Source: a virus
Length of the DNA: 64,000 nucleotides
Virus record (IMG/VR): IMGVR_UViG_3300009159_005817
Span: 58,426 to 122,425 of that record
Strand: one strand, 5' to 3'
The notes beneath the pieces are model-generated. The model ran no database searches and had not been told where the DNA came from. It saw only the letters and a list, made by a program, of their open reading frames with translations. Every line of letters starts with the position of its first letter. Within the stretch, counting starts at the first letter, position 1. A program made the position numbers and the translations under genes. Of the stretch, positions 42,400-50,471 are shown piece after piece.

Positions 42400-42912
42400 A
42401 TGCAAGCTACAAAAGCAACACCAGTAAGAAAAGATCGCGATCTAATGCGTCAAAAATCTAATGCCAGTCCTGTTCTCCTTAAACATTGGGAAGCTAATTA
42501 CACACATTTTCATCGTAATGTAATTAATCCATCATTGTTAAAACAGGAAGATCTTGGCCTTGAATTTAAACATAAAGAAAGAACTTTTAAAATTATCGGA
42601 ATGACTTCTATTTGGACAATGATCGTCGAAGAGATTCGCGAACCAGGAATGAAACCGGTGTATTGGGAATGTTCTCGACATTTTGTTCAATTCGCATTAG
42701 GCCGTAAAATTCAAGAGTACTTCAAAATTAAAGGAAAGATACATGAACGTCCTAGAGATTATGATGCAGTGCAATTATATCTTCCACCAATTTCCGTTCT
42801 TAGAAAATTGAAAATTGATAAGGATGAAGATGAAATTCAAGAAACTAAACCTAAATTCGAGATCTTTCAAGAAGACAACACAAAGGACGATTACAATAAC
42901 GAATACGAATAA
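42400..42912 (+). CDS. hypothetical protein, 170 aa
   Basis: Basic N-terminal half, strongly acidic C-terminal tail (DKDEDEIQETKPKFEIF). The tail pattern is seen in phage single-strand DNA-binding proteins, but no OB fold can be claimed. Adjacent to the RadA-like and exonuclease genes. Confidence 0.6.
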   Translation: MQATKATPVRKDRDLMRQKSNASPVLLKHWEANYTHFHRNVINPSLLKQEDLGLEFKHKERTFKIIGMTSIWTMIVEEIREPGMKPVYWECSRHFVQFALGRKIQEYFKIKGKIHERPRDYDAVQLYLPPISVLRKLKIDKDEDEIQETKPKFEIFQEDNTKDDYNNEYE

Positions 42913-42913
42913 T

Positions 42914-43555
42914 ATGAAATATCTATCAATCGACATAGAAACATCTGGCTTAGATCCGGAAAACAATCAGATACTTTCAATCGGAGCAATCATTGAAGAT
43001 ACGGAAAACCGGCTACCATTCGATGAGATTCCTAAATTTCATGTATGCATATTGACTGATCAATTAACCGGATCTCCATTTGCACTCGACATGAATCGTG
43101 AACTCATCGAATCAATGGTTCATTATCAAACTGCCGAGGATCAAGATGAAAAGAATGATTTAGTAAACATGACTGGCATGCAATTCTTACAACGAGATAA
43201 TGTGGTTGAATCTTTCTACGATTTCTTATTTCGTAATGGAGTCGTGGAAAATGTTGATTTTCCTATTAATCCAGGATTAAGTTCTAAAATGAAACCGGTA
43301 ACAATCAATGTAGCCGGTAAGAATTTCGGTACATTCGACAAGTTATTTCTTGAACGTTTACCTCGTTGGAAACAAGCAATCCGAATCCGTCAACGAATTA
43401 TCGATCCATCAATACTTTTCATTGATTGGAAAGCCGATAATGCAATGCCTTCATTAAACACCTGCAAAGTTCGAGCAAAAATTGGTGGTATCGTAACTCA
43501 TAATGCTATCGAAGATGCATGGGATGTAATTCAATTATTAAGAACTCAATATTAA
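42914..43555 (+). CDS. DEDDh 3'-5' exonuclease
   Basis: 213 residues; start at 42914 immediately before the first motif. Exo I is LSIDIETSGLD, Exo II lies in NFGTFDKLFLERL and Exo III is THNAIEDAWDV, with the catalytic His and Asp kept. The family includes the proofreading subunit and RNase T. Insertion of ~40 residues between Exo I and II. Confidence 0.85.
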   Translation: MKYLSIDIETSGLDPENNQILSIGAIIEDTENRLPFDEIPKFHVCILTDQLTGSPFALDMNRELIESMVHYQTAEDQDEKNDLVNMTGMQFLQRDNVVESFYDFLFRNGVVENVDFPINPGLSSKMKPVTINVAGKNFGTFDKLFLERLPRWKQAIRIRQRIIDPSILFIDWKADNAMPSLNTCKVRAKIGGIVTHNAIEDAWDVIQLLRTQY

Positions 43556-43577
43556 TTAAACCTTAAATAAAATCAAA

Positions 43578-43919
43578 ATGGAAATCTACACTGAAAAAAA
43601 CGAAAAAACTGCATTTAAAAATCTATTGGAGCCAACTCGTAAATTCTTCCTACAATTAGGAAATTACCTACTAATCATCATTGCAATTACTGCCGGTTTT
43701 TTTATTGGAAAGTATTATGATGAAGTGTTCTCTAAGGATAAACCTGATGCACAAAAGTTAATCATTACTCAATCAAAAAATGTATCCGTTGCAATCTCAC
43801 AAAACAGCGAATTGATTATTCTTGATCGTAACACCGGAAGCATCGCAATGTTCTCGGATACGGTAGGAATAAATATATTCAAGTTATATGCGAATCAAAT
43901 CGCTGGTTCTATAAAGTAA
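43578..43919 (+). CDS. single-pass membrane protein, 113 aa
   Basis: One membrane helix around residues 27-46 (LGNYLLIIIAITAGFFIG) with a small beta domain on the far side. Next to a transglycosylase-like gene. Confidence 0.6.
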   Translation: MEIYTEKNEKTAFKNLLEPTRKFFLQLGNYLLIIIAITAGFFIGKYYDEVFSKDKPDAQKLIITQSKNVSVAISQNSELIILDRNTGSIAMFSDTVGINIFKLYANQIAGSIK

Positions 43920-43953
43920 ATTAATTCATAAAATCTAAAAAAACGTAAGTAAT

Positions 43954-44490
43954 ATGAAGAAGCTAAAATTTTTAACCGTTATTGTACTAGGTCTTATCGT
44001 TGGCCTAATCCATTTAAGAATGGAAAGTAAAATGTACCCAAAAAACGAAAGCCTATCTCTACTTGATTCTGCTAAATCTCTAGGAATTCCACGGAATGCG
44101 GATTGCATTCAAATGTTTGAATCTATCGAGAAATGGTCAGAATTCTATAAGATACCTAAAAGTTACGCTTATGGAATTGCTTACGAAGAAACTAGATACG
44201 AAGGACCCTTTCATTGGAACTATCAATCGGAAAGAATTAGTCCAGTAGGTGCAGTTGGTCCTATGCAAATTATGATTGCAACTGGAAAATCTATGGATCC
44301 ATCTGCAAATCGCAAAAGACTTCTAACTGATATTGATTTCAATGTTAGATTATCAATGAAATTACTTCGCCATTTACATGATCGTTATGGTGATTGGCAC
44401 AAGGTATTCGGTTGCTACAATACCGGTAGACCTATGGTAAATCAATATTCAAAAAATGTAGCATCACACAAAATAGATTGGTCATTATGA
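43954..44490 (+). CDS. membrane-anchored lytic transglycosylase-like protein
   Basis: 178 residues. N-terminal signal anchor (FLTVIVLGLIVGLIHL), then an SLT-type domain: catalytic Glu in GIAYEETRYEG, SPVGAVGPMQIM, and YGDWHKVFGCYNTGRP near the end. It would cleave peptidoglycan from the periplasmic face. With the GH19 enzyme at 14695 the phage has two wall hydrolases; this one may work in entry or early envelope remodelling. Confidence 0.75.
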   Translation: MKKLKFLTVIVLGLIVGLIHLRMESKMYPKNESLSLLDSAKSLGIPRNADCIQMFESIEKWSEFYKIPKSYAYGIAYEETRYEGPFHWNYQSERISPVGAVGPMQIMIATGKSMDPSANRKRLLTDIDFNVRLSMKLLRHLHDRYGDWHKVFGCYNTGRPMVNQYSKNVASHKIDWSL

Positions 44491-44714
44491 AAATTAAAAT
44501 GTTAAGAATAACAGTCGATCAAGCATCAACAATGGCTTGGTTGCATTCATTCATTAAAGAATCTACCCAAAACAAAGTAGATACTAGAAATGATTACTTA
44601 GAGATATACTCTGAGAAGGAATTAGAAATCATAGTTCATACTACTGAAAAGATTGATTTAGCTTTATGGCGAAAAAACCTTAATATAGTAATTAAAGAGA
44701 TACCTTCTGCATAA
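44487..44714 (+). CDS. hypothetical protein, 75 aa
   Basis: Start at ATG 44487, overlapping the previous stop as ATGA; an upstream TTG is less likely. Small alpha/beta protein (YLEIYSEKELEIIVHTTE). Function unknown. Confidence 0.55.
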   Translation: MKIKMLRITVDQASTMAWLHSFIKESTQNKVDTRNDYLEIYSEKELEIIVHTTEKIDLALWRKNLNIVIKEIPSA

Positions 44715-44728
44715 CAAAGATAGCCGCC

Positions 44729-44785
44729 TGTTGATGTGTATATTACCTTATTAGGAATCTATTATATGTGATATGCACATCAACA
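44729..44785 (+). terminator. long hairpin, possible terminator
   Basis: TGTTGATGTG and CACATCAACA pair perfectly over 10 bp around a 37-nt AT-rich loop. A T-run begins about 11 nt later. It lies between two operons. Confidence 0.45.
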
Positions 44786-44824
44786 CTGGTCTTCTTTTTT
44801 TAATTCATCTTACATATAATAAAT

Positions 44825-45589
44825 ATGAAAACATTAACGATAGGGGATATTCATGGTAGACGAGATTGGAAGAAATTCTTATTCGGAAGCAATGATTTAT
44901 ACCGAGAATGGCGAAGAGCCGCAGATATTGGTAAAGTAGATATTGTAAAGAATTTACTTCCTTTATATGATTATGATAAAGTTATCTTTGTCGGTGATTA
45001 TGTAGATTCTTTCACGATAGAAAATATTGATATGAAGGAAAATCTACAGGATATCATTAACCTAGCTAGATTTGAAAGAGATCGAGTTGTTCTTCTTTTA
45101 GGAAATCATGATGTTCAATATTTCATACCTAAGGTTTCTGGATGTTCCGGATTTAGACCGGAAATGATGTGGGATTTTCAAGAGTTATTTCAAAGAGATC
45201 GAGACCTATTTCATTTAGCATTTCAATACAAAGATTGGTTATGGACGCATGCCGGAATTAACGAAAGATTCTATTCAGATCATATGGAAAACCGACCTCG
45301 TCATGGAACAGACGATTGGGCTCAAGTACTCAATGATATGATGATGAGAGAAGAGCCTCAAGTATTTCAAGTGTCTTTATATCGAGGAGGTGCATCTCTT
45401 TATAGCGGTCCTTTATGGACTGATCGAAAAGAATTAGAAAAGGAACCTATGCCTGGAATCAATCAGATTGTTGGTCATACTCCAGTAGATGATATTATTG
45501 AGATTGAAACTCCTAATGCAAACCTAGTATTTGTTGATACTCTAGAAAGAGGATCTAATCGACCATTCGAGAAAGTTTTTGATTATTAA
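44825..45589 (+). CDS. PPP-family serine/threonine phosphatase-like protein
   Basis: 254 residues with all PPP motifs: GDIHG (residue 7), FVGDYVDSF (~56), LLLGNHD (~92), THAGIN (~139) and QIVGHTP (~217). PPP enzymes remove phosphate from Ser/Thr or act on small phosphodiesters, like lambda phosphatase. May counter host kinase signalling or act on nucleotides; not decided by sequence. Confidence 0.85.
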   Translation: MKTLTIGDIHGRRDWKKFLFGSNDLYREWRRAADIGKVDIVKNLLPLYDYDKVIFVGDYVDSFTIENIDMKENLQDIINLARFERDRVVLLLGNHDVQYFIPKVSGCSGFRPEMMWDFQELFQRDRDLFHLAFQYKDWLWTHAGINERFYSDHMENRPRHGTDDWAQVLNDMMMREEPQVFQVSLYRGGASLYSGPLWTDRKELEKEPMPGINQIVGHTPVDDIIEIETPNANLVFVDTLERGSNRPFEKVFDY

Positions 45590-46423
45590 ATGGATAGAAT
45601 TAAAGTTTGGGCATATTGTTTAGCTTGGAATGAGGAGAAGATGCTCACTTATTATTTGAGACATTACACCACTTTCTGTGAGCGAGTAATTGTATATGAT
45701 AATGAATCAACCGATAATTCTAGAGAAATTTGTTCACGATTCCCTAATGTAGAATTCCGAACATTTAGCACAAATAATACATTCGACGATTTTGCACACA
45801 TTGAAATTAAAACTCGATGTGTGCATGAAGCTCGTAATAAAGCAGATTTTGTTATTGTCACGGATTGCGATGAATTCGTCTATCATGAAAATATATTGGA
45901 ATTCTTAAATGCAGCTAAAGGGAAATATTCGGTACTCTATCCTGCAGGTTTCGATATGGTATCTGATAAATTTCCTACAACTACTGGATCTATATTCGAT
46001 GAGGTTAAATCTGGAGTTCCTAATCCCTGGTATTCAAAACCTGTTATACTAGATCCTAATTCAGTTTTCGAATTTTCTTGGGTTGAAGGCTGTCATGAAT
46101 TAGTTAATGATACTCTAATATCATTTGGTGATATTCATCATGTCGTTGAAGAACATGAGATACCTACAGAAAAACCTTACCGAGGACATATGTGGCCTAG
46201 ATATAAAAAACAATTTGAGATTCTCGATCGATTCTTTGACCATCCTCTTAAATTACTACATTGCAAATTCTTAGGTATTGATTATGTTGCTGAAAGGCAC
46301 GAGGCATATTCTGCTAGATTGAGTGACGTGAATATTAAGTCAGAGTTAGCAAATCATTATTCAGATGATCTTCAAAATAAATTTAATGAGTTGAATTCTC
46401 AAGTTAAGTCTATTTTAAATTAG
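45590..46423 (+). CDS. family 2-type glycosyltransferase
   Basis: 277 residues. AYCLAWNEEKMLTYYLRHY, then VIVYDNESTDNS and the metal motif VTDCDEFV, as in the Glyco_tranf_2_4 group. KPYRGHMWPRYKKQFE lies near the end. It begins at the base after the phosphatase stop. Confidence 0.8.
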   Translation: MDRIKVWAYCLAWNEEKMLTYYLRHYTTFCERVIVYDNESTDNSREICSRFPNVEFRTFSTNNTFDDFAHIEIKTRCVHEARNKADFVIVTDCDEFVYHENILEFLNAAKGKYSVLYPAGFDMVSDKFPTTTGSIFDEVKSGVPNPWYSKPVILDPNSVFEFSWVEGCHELVNDTLISFGDIHHVVEEHEIPTEKPYRGHMWPRYKKQFEILDRFFDHPLKLLHCKFLGIDYVAERHEAYSARLSDVNIKSELANHYSDDLQNKFNELNSQVKSILN

Positions 46424-46442
46424 ATCTCGGTAATAATTAAAT

Positions 46443-46497
46443 GTTAATAACTTTTTTCAAAAAGATTTTTTTATTCCGCAAAGATTTATTATATTTG
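46443..46497 (+). promoter_or_regulatory. GTTAATAAC early-type promoter, copy 11
   Basis: Standard dyad, ATTCCGC, TATATTTG at 55 bp. Drives the genes from 46522 including the second RNA ligase. Confidence 0.85.
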
Positions 46498-46521
46498 TAT
46501 ATACCATTTAATAATAAACAT

Positions 46522-46773
46522 ATGAAAATCAAAAACCAAACCAAAACCGTAATCAAATCTGAAATTTTATCAATCGCCGAAGAAATGTCTGCTAATGATT
46601 TTATCAACGAATTTAGTAGTCTATTAACATTTGAAGATATTGATAATTTACTCGATGTAAATGAAGGATTTACTAATGTTTCTATCGAAGTAAAAGATGG
46701 TAAAAAATATTTAAAAAATGAAACCATCTTCATCTTATTTTGCGATGGTAAATTCGATTCATACTCAAATTAA
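46522..46773 (+). CDS. hypothetical protein, 83 aa
   Basis: Start at ATG 46522; the upstream ATG at 46441 is part of the promoter. Acidic small protein (LLTFEDIDNLLDVNEGF). Function unknown. Confidence 0.6.
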   Translation: MKIKNQTKTVIKSEILSIAEEMSANDFINEFSSLLTFEDIDNLLDVNEGFTNVSIEVKDGKKYLKNETIFILFCDGKFDSYSN

Positions 46774-46792
46774 TAATCTAAACTCGAAAAAA

Positions 46793-46879
46793 ATGAAAAA
46801 GTTAAAACAAAACTGGCCAATAGTAGCTATACTAATTTGGTTTACTTTAATTGGCATAATTGCAGTTAAATTAGGATAA
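46793..46879 (+). CDS. very small membrane protein, 28 aa
   Basis: Basic start (MKKLKQNW) followed by one hydrophobic helix (PIVAILIWFTLIGIIAV). Its stop overlaps the RNA ligase start as TAATG, which supports translation. Confidence 0.5.
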   Translation: MKKLKQNWPIVAILIWFTLIGIIAVKLG

Positions 46880-47982
46880 TGGAATTAACAAAAGAAATAC
46901 TAATCCAATACGAAGAAGAAGGATGGATTCGTTCACAATCGCATCCTACTCTCCCATTGAGAATTCTTAACTATACTCAGAAAACTCAGTATGAATCTCA
47001 TTGGGATGAAGTAACTCTCAGTTGTCGAGGACTTATCATCGATTCAGAATATAAGGTAATCGTTCAGCCATTCGGTAAATTCTTCAATTATGAAGAGGTC
47101 GAAAACAAAGGAGAAATTCCTTTGTCTGGTGATTATGTCTATGTCCAAGATAAAATGGATGGTTCTCTTGGTATTTTATTTTGGTATGAATCCGAATGGA
47201 TAATGGCTACTCGAGGATCTTTCACTTCAGATCAAGCAATCCGAGGATTAGAAATTGCAAATCGTCTATTTAATTTAGAGGCTTGGGAAAAATCCATTGC
47301 TTATGCATGTGAAATCATTTATCCGGAAAATCGAATTGTAGTTGATTATGGAATTGATGAGAAACTCATTTTTCTTAGTGCCTTTTATAACCGTGCATTT
47401 TATAATAACAATACAAAAGATTCAGAATTACATTGGACTACTGCAAAAGCATTCTTCAATGTAAATGGAATTCCTTACAAGTACATCGTTCACACCGAAC
47501 AGCATTTCGTATTTGGAACTTCTCTTTATAAAGCACTAAAGGAAATGAATCAACGAAATTCTGAAGGTTTCATTCTTCGATTCCATCCTTCTAATTATCG
47601 AATGAAAATCAAATTTGAAGATTATGTTAGACTTCATCGAATAATCACCAGCATCTCATCATATGACGTTTGGGAAAACCTAATGAATACTGGTGAAATG
47701 TCTGAAAAGGTTTTAGTCGAAGTTCCTGATGAATTTTATTCATGGGTTCGTAAAACAGAAGAGGATATTCGTTTAGCATATTCCAAATTAGAAACCGAGT
47801 ATCTAGATCATTTTGATTCCATCAAACGTTTAGGAACTCGAAAGCTATTTGCTCAATCCGCCAGAAACTTTAGTTATCCTGGAATTTTGTTCAATATGCT
47901 AGATGGTCAAGATTATTCAAAAGGAATTTGGTTAATAATCAAACCTAAATATGAGAAGCCTTTTAGTAATAATGAATCTTGA
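46879..47982 (+). CDS. RNA ligase, T4 Rnl1-like
   Basis: 367 residues. CRGLIIDSEYKVIVQPFGKF and FNYEE precede the active-site Lys K92 in VQDKMDGSLGILF; later motifs are EGFILRFHPS and RMKIKFEDYVRLHRI. This is the order of T4 Rnl1, which joins cleaved tRNA anticodon loops. No polynucleotide kinase/phosphatase gene lies next to it. tRNA genes follow 300 nt after its stop. Confidence 0.85.
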   Translation: MELTKEILIQYEEEGWIRSQSHPTLPLRILNYTQKTQYESHWDEVTLSCRGLIIDSEYKVIVQPFGKFFNYEEVENKGEIPLSGDYVYVQDKMDGSLGILFWYESEWIMATRGSFTSDQAIRGLEIANRLFNLEAWEKSIAYACEIIYPENRIVVDYGIDEKLIFLSAFYNRAFYNNNTKDSELHWTTAKAFFNVNGIPYKYIVHTEQHFVFGTSLYKALKEMNQRNSEGFILRFHPSNYRMKIKFEDYVRLHRIITSISSYDVWENLMNTGEMSEKVLVEVPDEFYSWVRKTEEDIRLAYSKLETEYLDHFDSIKRLGTRKLFAQSARNFSYPGILFNMLDGQDYSKGIWLIIKPKYEKPFSNNES

Positions 47983-48021
47983 TAAATGAACATCATATAA
48001 TATTAAACTAATTAACACAAA

Positions 48022-48237
48022 ATGGAAAAACGATACGATAGAGTAATAATCGAATTTCAGAAAGATGATAAATGCGTAATATCTGCTGCATTATCTGATG
48101 CCGATTTAGATTTGCTGCAAAATATGCATGGTCAAGAAAAACATGTTGTTGTTGCAATGATATTTCAAGAGATGGAAGAATCTTTAAAAGAAATGGATCA
48201 AAAAAATAGTGTCTCGGTACGCTCTGACGAAAGTTAA
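48022..48237 (+). CDS. hypothetical acidic protein, 71 aa
   Basis: Small alpha/beta protein (RVIIEFQKDDKCVISAAL). Last gene before the tRNA cluster. Function unknown. Confidence 0.5.
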   Translation: MEKRYDRVIIEFQKDDKCVISAALSDADLDLLQNMHGQEKHVVVAMIFQEMEESLKEMDQKNSVSVRSDES

Positions 48238-48249
48238 CGATGAGGTCTC

Positions 48250-48276
48250 AGTAGGCAGAAGGCCTCTGATCCTACT
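48250..48276 (+). other. stem-loop upstream of tRNA-Leu
   Basis: AGTAGG-CAGA and TCTG-(AT)-CCTACT give 10 bp with a two-base bulge and a 5-nt loop. It stands 6 nt before the tRNA and has no T-run, so a processing signal is as likely as a terminator. Confidence 0.5.
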
Positions 48277-48282
48277 CAACAT

Positions 48283-48362
48283 GCCCTTATGGTGGAATTG
48301 GTAGACATGCCAGACTTAGGATCTGGTGCTTAGGCGTGTAGGTTCGAGTCCTACTAAGGGTA
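48283..48362 (+). tRNA. tRNA-Leu(UAG)
   Basis: Acceptor GCCCTTA/TAAGGGT (G-U at position 1), class II variable arm, anticodon TAG in the loop ACTTAGGAT, and T-loop GTTCGAGTC. Discriminator A at 48362; CCA is not encoded (CTT follows). Confidence 0.9.
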
Positions 48363-48379
48363 CTTAAAATAACTATATT

Positions 48380-48694
48380 ATGAAAAACCAATTAATGATT
48401 GCCGGACTTATACTAACTCTAGGGAGTTGTTCAGTCGATAAAGAAATTATCAGCAAAGCTGAATTTGTAAAATGGTCAACAAAAAATGATACCATCTTTT
48501 ATAACATTAATCCAGTTGCTTATTATGACCATTCAGAATATGAGTTAAATCCAGGTCACGGTAAGTATGCTAAACCAATTCAGGAATTATCCATAACGCA
48601 ATTGCGTTTTGATGTTAAGACCGATGAACTAATTAAATATATACATACAATACATCTTAGACAAAAGGTAGAAATTGTAGTACCTCGTCATTAA
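48380..48694 (+). CDS. small lipoprotein
   Basis: 104 residues with a lipoprotein signal: MKNQLMIAGLILTLGSC, Cys 17 as the lipidated residue in the lipobox LGSC. The mature part is unlike any family I know. It lies between two tRNA genes and is probably exported to the host envelope. Confidence 0.65.
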   Translation: MKNQLMIAGLILTLGSCSVDKEIISKAEFVKWSTKNDTIFYNINPVAYYDHSEYELNPGHGKYAKPIQELSITQLRFDVKTDELIKYIHTIHLRQKVEIVVPRH

Positions 48695-48702
48695 AAATAT
48701 AT

Positions 48703-48774
48703 TGCGGGATAGAGCAGTGGTAGCTCGGCGGGCTCATAACCCGTAGGTCGCAGGTTCGAATCCTGCTCCCGCTA
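48703..48774 (+). tRNA. initiator-type tRNA-Met(CAU)
   Basis: D-stem GAGC/GCTC, anticodon CAT in GGGCTCATAACCC with three G-C pairs next to the loop, T-loop GGTTCGAATCC. The acceptor is TGCGGGA/TCCCGCT with a T-T mismatch at positions 1-72. The unpaired 1-72 and the GGG/CCC anticodon stem are the marks of initiator tRNA. CTA follows the discriminator A. Confidence 0.85.
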
Positions 48775-48776
48775 CT

Positions 48777-48850
48777 AAAGATGTAGCTCAGTGACATTAA
48801 TGAGAGCAATCCGTGAGGACGTGACGGTAGGTTGGATTCCTCCCATCTTT
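48777..48850 (+). ncRNA. degenerate or unusual tRNA-like element
   Basis: Acceptor-like AAAGATG pairs with CATCTTT over 7 bp, and TA then GCTC...GAGC form a D-arm with a long loop. The middle arm is only CCGT/ACGG with a 9-nt loop, and the T-loop reads TTGGATT. It is about 4 nt short between the D- and T-arms. Either a decaying tRNA or a divergent one. Confidence 0.5.
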
Positions 48851-48854
48851 TATT

Positions 48855-48944
48855 TTGGCTACCTTAATATGTCCCTGGCCAGGAATCGTAAACCCGAGAT
48901 GCCTATCGCCCGAAGCACACTAGCTCGTTTGGATCGTAAGCCAA
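48855..48944 (+). ncRNA. candidate structured RNA downstream of tRNAs
   Basis: TTGGCT (48855) pairs with AGCCAA (48939) over 90 nt, and CCTGGCCAGG forms an internal palindrome at 48875. No open frame fits. It runs directly into a strong terminator, so it is part of the tRNA transcript. Confidence 0.4.
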
Positions 48945-48954
48945 CAAAGTTTTT

Positions 48955-49002
48955 GCCGAGTTTCCTTAAGGGTAGTATCATCTAAATAAACTCGGCTTTT
49001 TT
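48955..49002 (+). terminator. intrinsic terminator of the tRNA cluster
   Basis: GCCGAGTTT (48955-48963) and AAACTCGGC (48988-48996) form a perfect 9-bp stem followed by TTTTTT. Confidence 0.85.
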
Positions 49003-49007
49003 GAATT

Positions 49008-49772
49008 ATGAATATACTAATTAACTATGCTGCATTAGGAAGTAACTATGCAAGAAACCAACCTAATGGAGGATATTTCGAATCTCAAAGAAGGAACACT
49101 CAAACTGGATTAGATGTTGGTGGATTTGATCGATGTATTAATTATGGATCTCATTCTTTACCCGAAGATTTTTTTAACAAACACAAAGAACATTTTCAAT
49201 ATACTAGAGGAGCAGGATATTGGATTTGGAAACCTTATATAATTTTAGATGCATTATCTAAAATGGGACCTAATGATTTCTTAATGTATTCTGATTCAGG
49301 GTGTTATTTCATAGATAAAATAGATCCAGTAATAGATCTAGTAAATTCTACAAAATATGGTGTTGCTGTTTGTGAAATGCCTCATATAGAAAAATTTTGG
49401 ACTAAACGAGATAGTTTTATCCAAATGAATTGTGATGAACCAGAATTTACCGACACTACTCAAAGATCCTCTTCGTTTTTCTTTTGTAGAAAGACAGAAT
49501 TTGCTCATCATATTGCTAGTGAATGGTATCGTTGGATGTCTCATATTAATTTAGTAGCTGATGAATTCGTTGCACCATCAAAGAAACCATGTTATCCTGA
49601 ATTTATCGAACATCGACACGATCAATCTATTCTTAGTTTAGTTTGTAAATTAAATGGAGTTGAGGCAATACCTGATCTTGCTTCATTTGATGAAGGCGGT
49701 CATCCAGTGATAGATAATACATATAATAGAAAATTTCCTCAAGTAATTTTCCATAACCGAACACAACATTAA
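49008..49772 (+). CDS. putative glycosyltransferase
   Basis: 254 residues. FLMYSDSGCYF looks like a GT-A metal motif (SDS), with a preceding GYWIWKPYIILDAL segment found in sugar transferases of capsule clusters, and HRHDQSILSLVCK in the second half. No signal peptide. It opens the glycan operon 49-54.5 kb. Confidence 0.6.
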   Translation: MNILINYAALGSNYARNQPNGGYFESQRRNTQTGLDVGGFDRCINYGSHSLPEDFFNKHKEHFQYTRGAGYWIWKPYIILDALSKMGPNDFLMYSDSGCYFIDKIDPVIDLVNSTKYGVAVCEMPHIEKFWTKRDSFIQMNCDEPEFTDTTQRSSSFFFCRKTEFAHHIASEWYRWMSHINLVADEFVAPSKKPCYPEFIEHRHDQSILSLVCKLNGVEAIPDLASFDEGGHPVIDNTYNRKFPQVIFHNRTQH

Positions 49773-49774
49773 AT

Positions 49775-50455
49775 ATGAAAGCCACTAAAATTTTTACCGA
49801 TACTATAAATGGTATTGATTTGTCTATAATTGATGAGGAAAATTCAGAAACTCCTATTTGTGTATTCCGAGAGCTAAAGGAAGATTTATTCTATGGAATA
49901 TCTAATTTAGATATTAAACCTGAAGATACTATAATTGATGTAGGTGCAAATACCGGAATCTTTTCAATATATGCAAAAAAACTATATGGCTGCAAAATAA
50001 TTGCATTCGAACCAGTTCCTGCAAATTTCGAGAATTTCAAAAAGAATATTGTTTTGAACGGATTTTCCCTAGAAGATTTTGAAATACATCAGGTAGCAAT
50101 AACCGGTAAAGATGGAGATATTATAAACATAGGAACTCCAACAAATAATAGCGGAGCATCTTCCACGTTTATTCAATCTGATTCAAGTCATTTTTCTATA
50201 GGTTATACATCTGAATGTGTTACCGAAACTTTAGGTAAATATATCAATTCTACCTGTGTTTATTTAAAAATGGATTGTGAAGGAGGAGAATATGATATTA
50301 TTCCGACAATCCTAGACAAGCTGAATTTCTTTAAATGGATTGGTGCCGAAATTCATATATACAATCCTAATCAAGATCCAGGAGGATTAATAAACTTGAT
50401 TAATACAAATTTCAATGGTAAATTATTCTACGGAGTAATTATACCTGGACAATAA
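49775..50455 (+). CDS. FkbM-family methyltransferase
   Basis: 226 residues. TIIDVGANTGIFSIYA is the SAM loop, IIAFEPVPANFENF the acidic loop, and LKMDCEGGEYDIIP the FkbM signature. Likely an O-methyltransferase for a sugar in this operon. Compare the longer one at 11015. Confidence 0.85.
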   Translation: MKATKIFTDTINGIDLSIIDEENSETPICVFRELKEDLFYGISNLDIKPEDTIIDVGANTGIFSIYAKKLYGCKIIAFEPVPANFENFKKNIVLNGFSLEDFEIHQVAITGKDGDIINIGTPTNNSGASSTFIQSDSSHFSIGYTSECVTETLGKYINSTCVYLKMDCEGGEYDIIPTILDKLNFFKWIGAEIHIYNPNQDPGGLINLINTNFNGKLFYGVIIPGQ

Positions 50456-50471
50456 TTTAATAAACCTCAAT

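Noticed and set aside
48791-48985. 64-codon open frame after the tRNAs
   Set aside because: It runs through the tRNA-like element, the structured segment and into the terminator stem.
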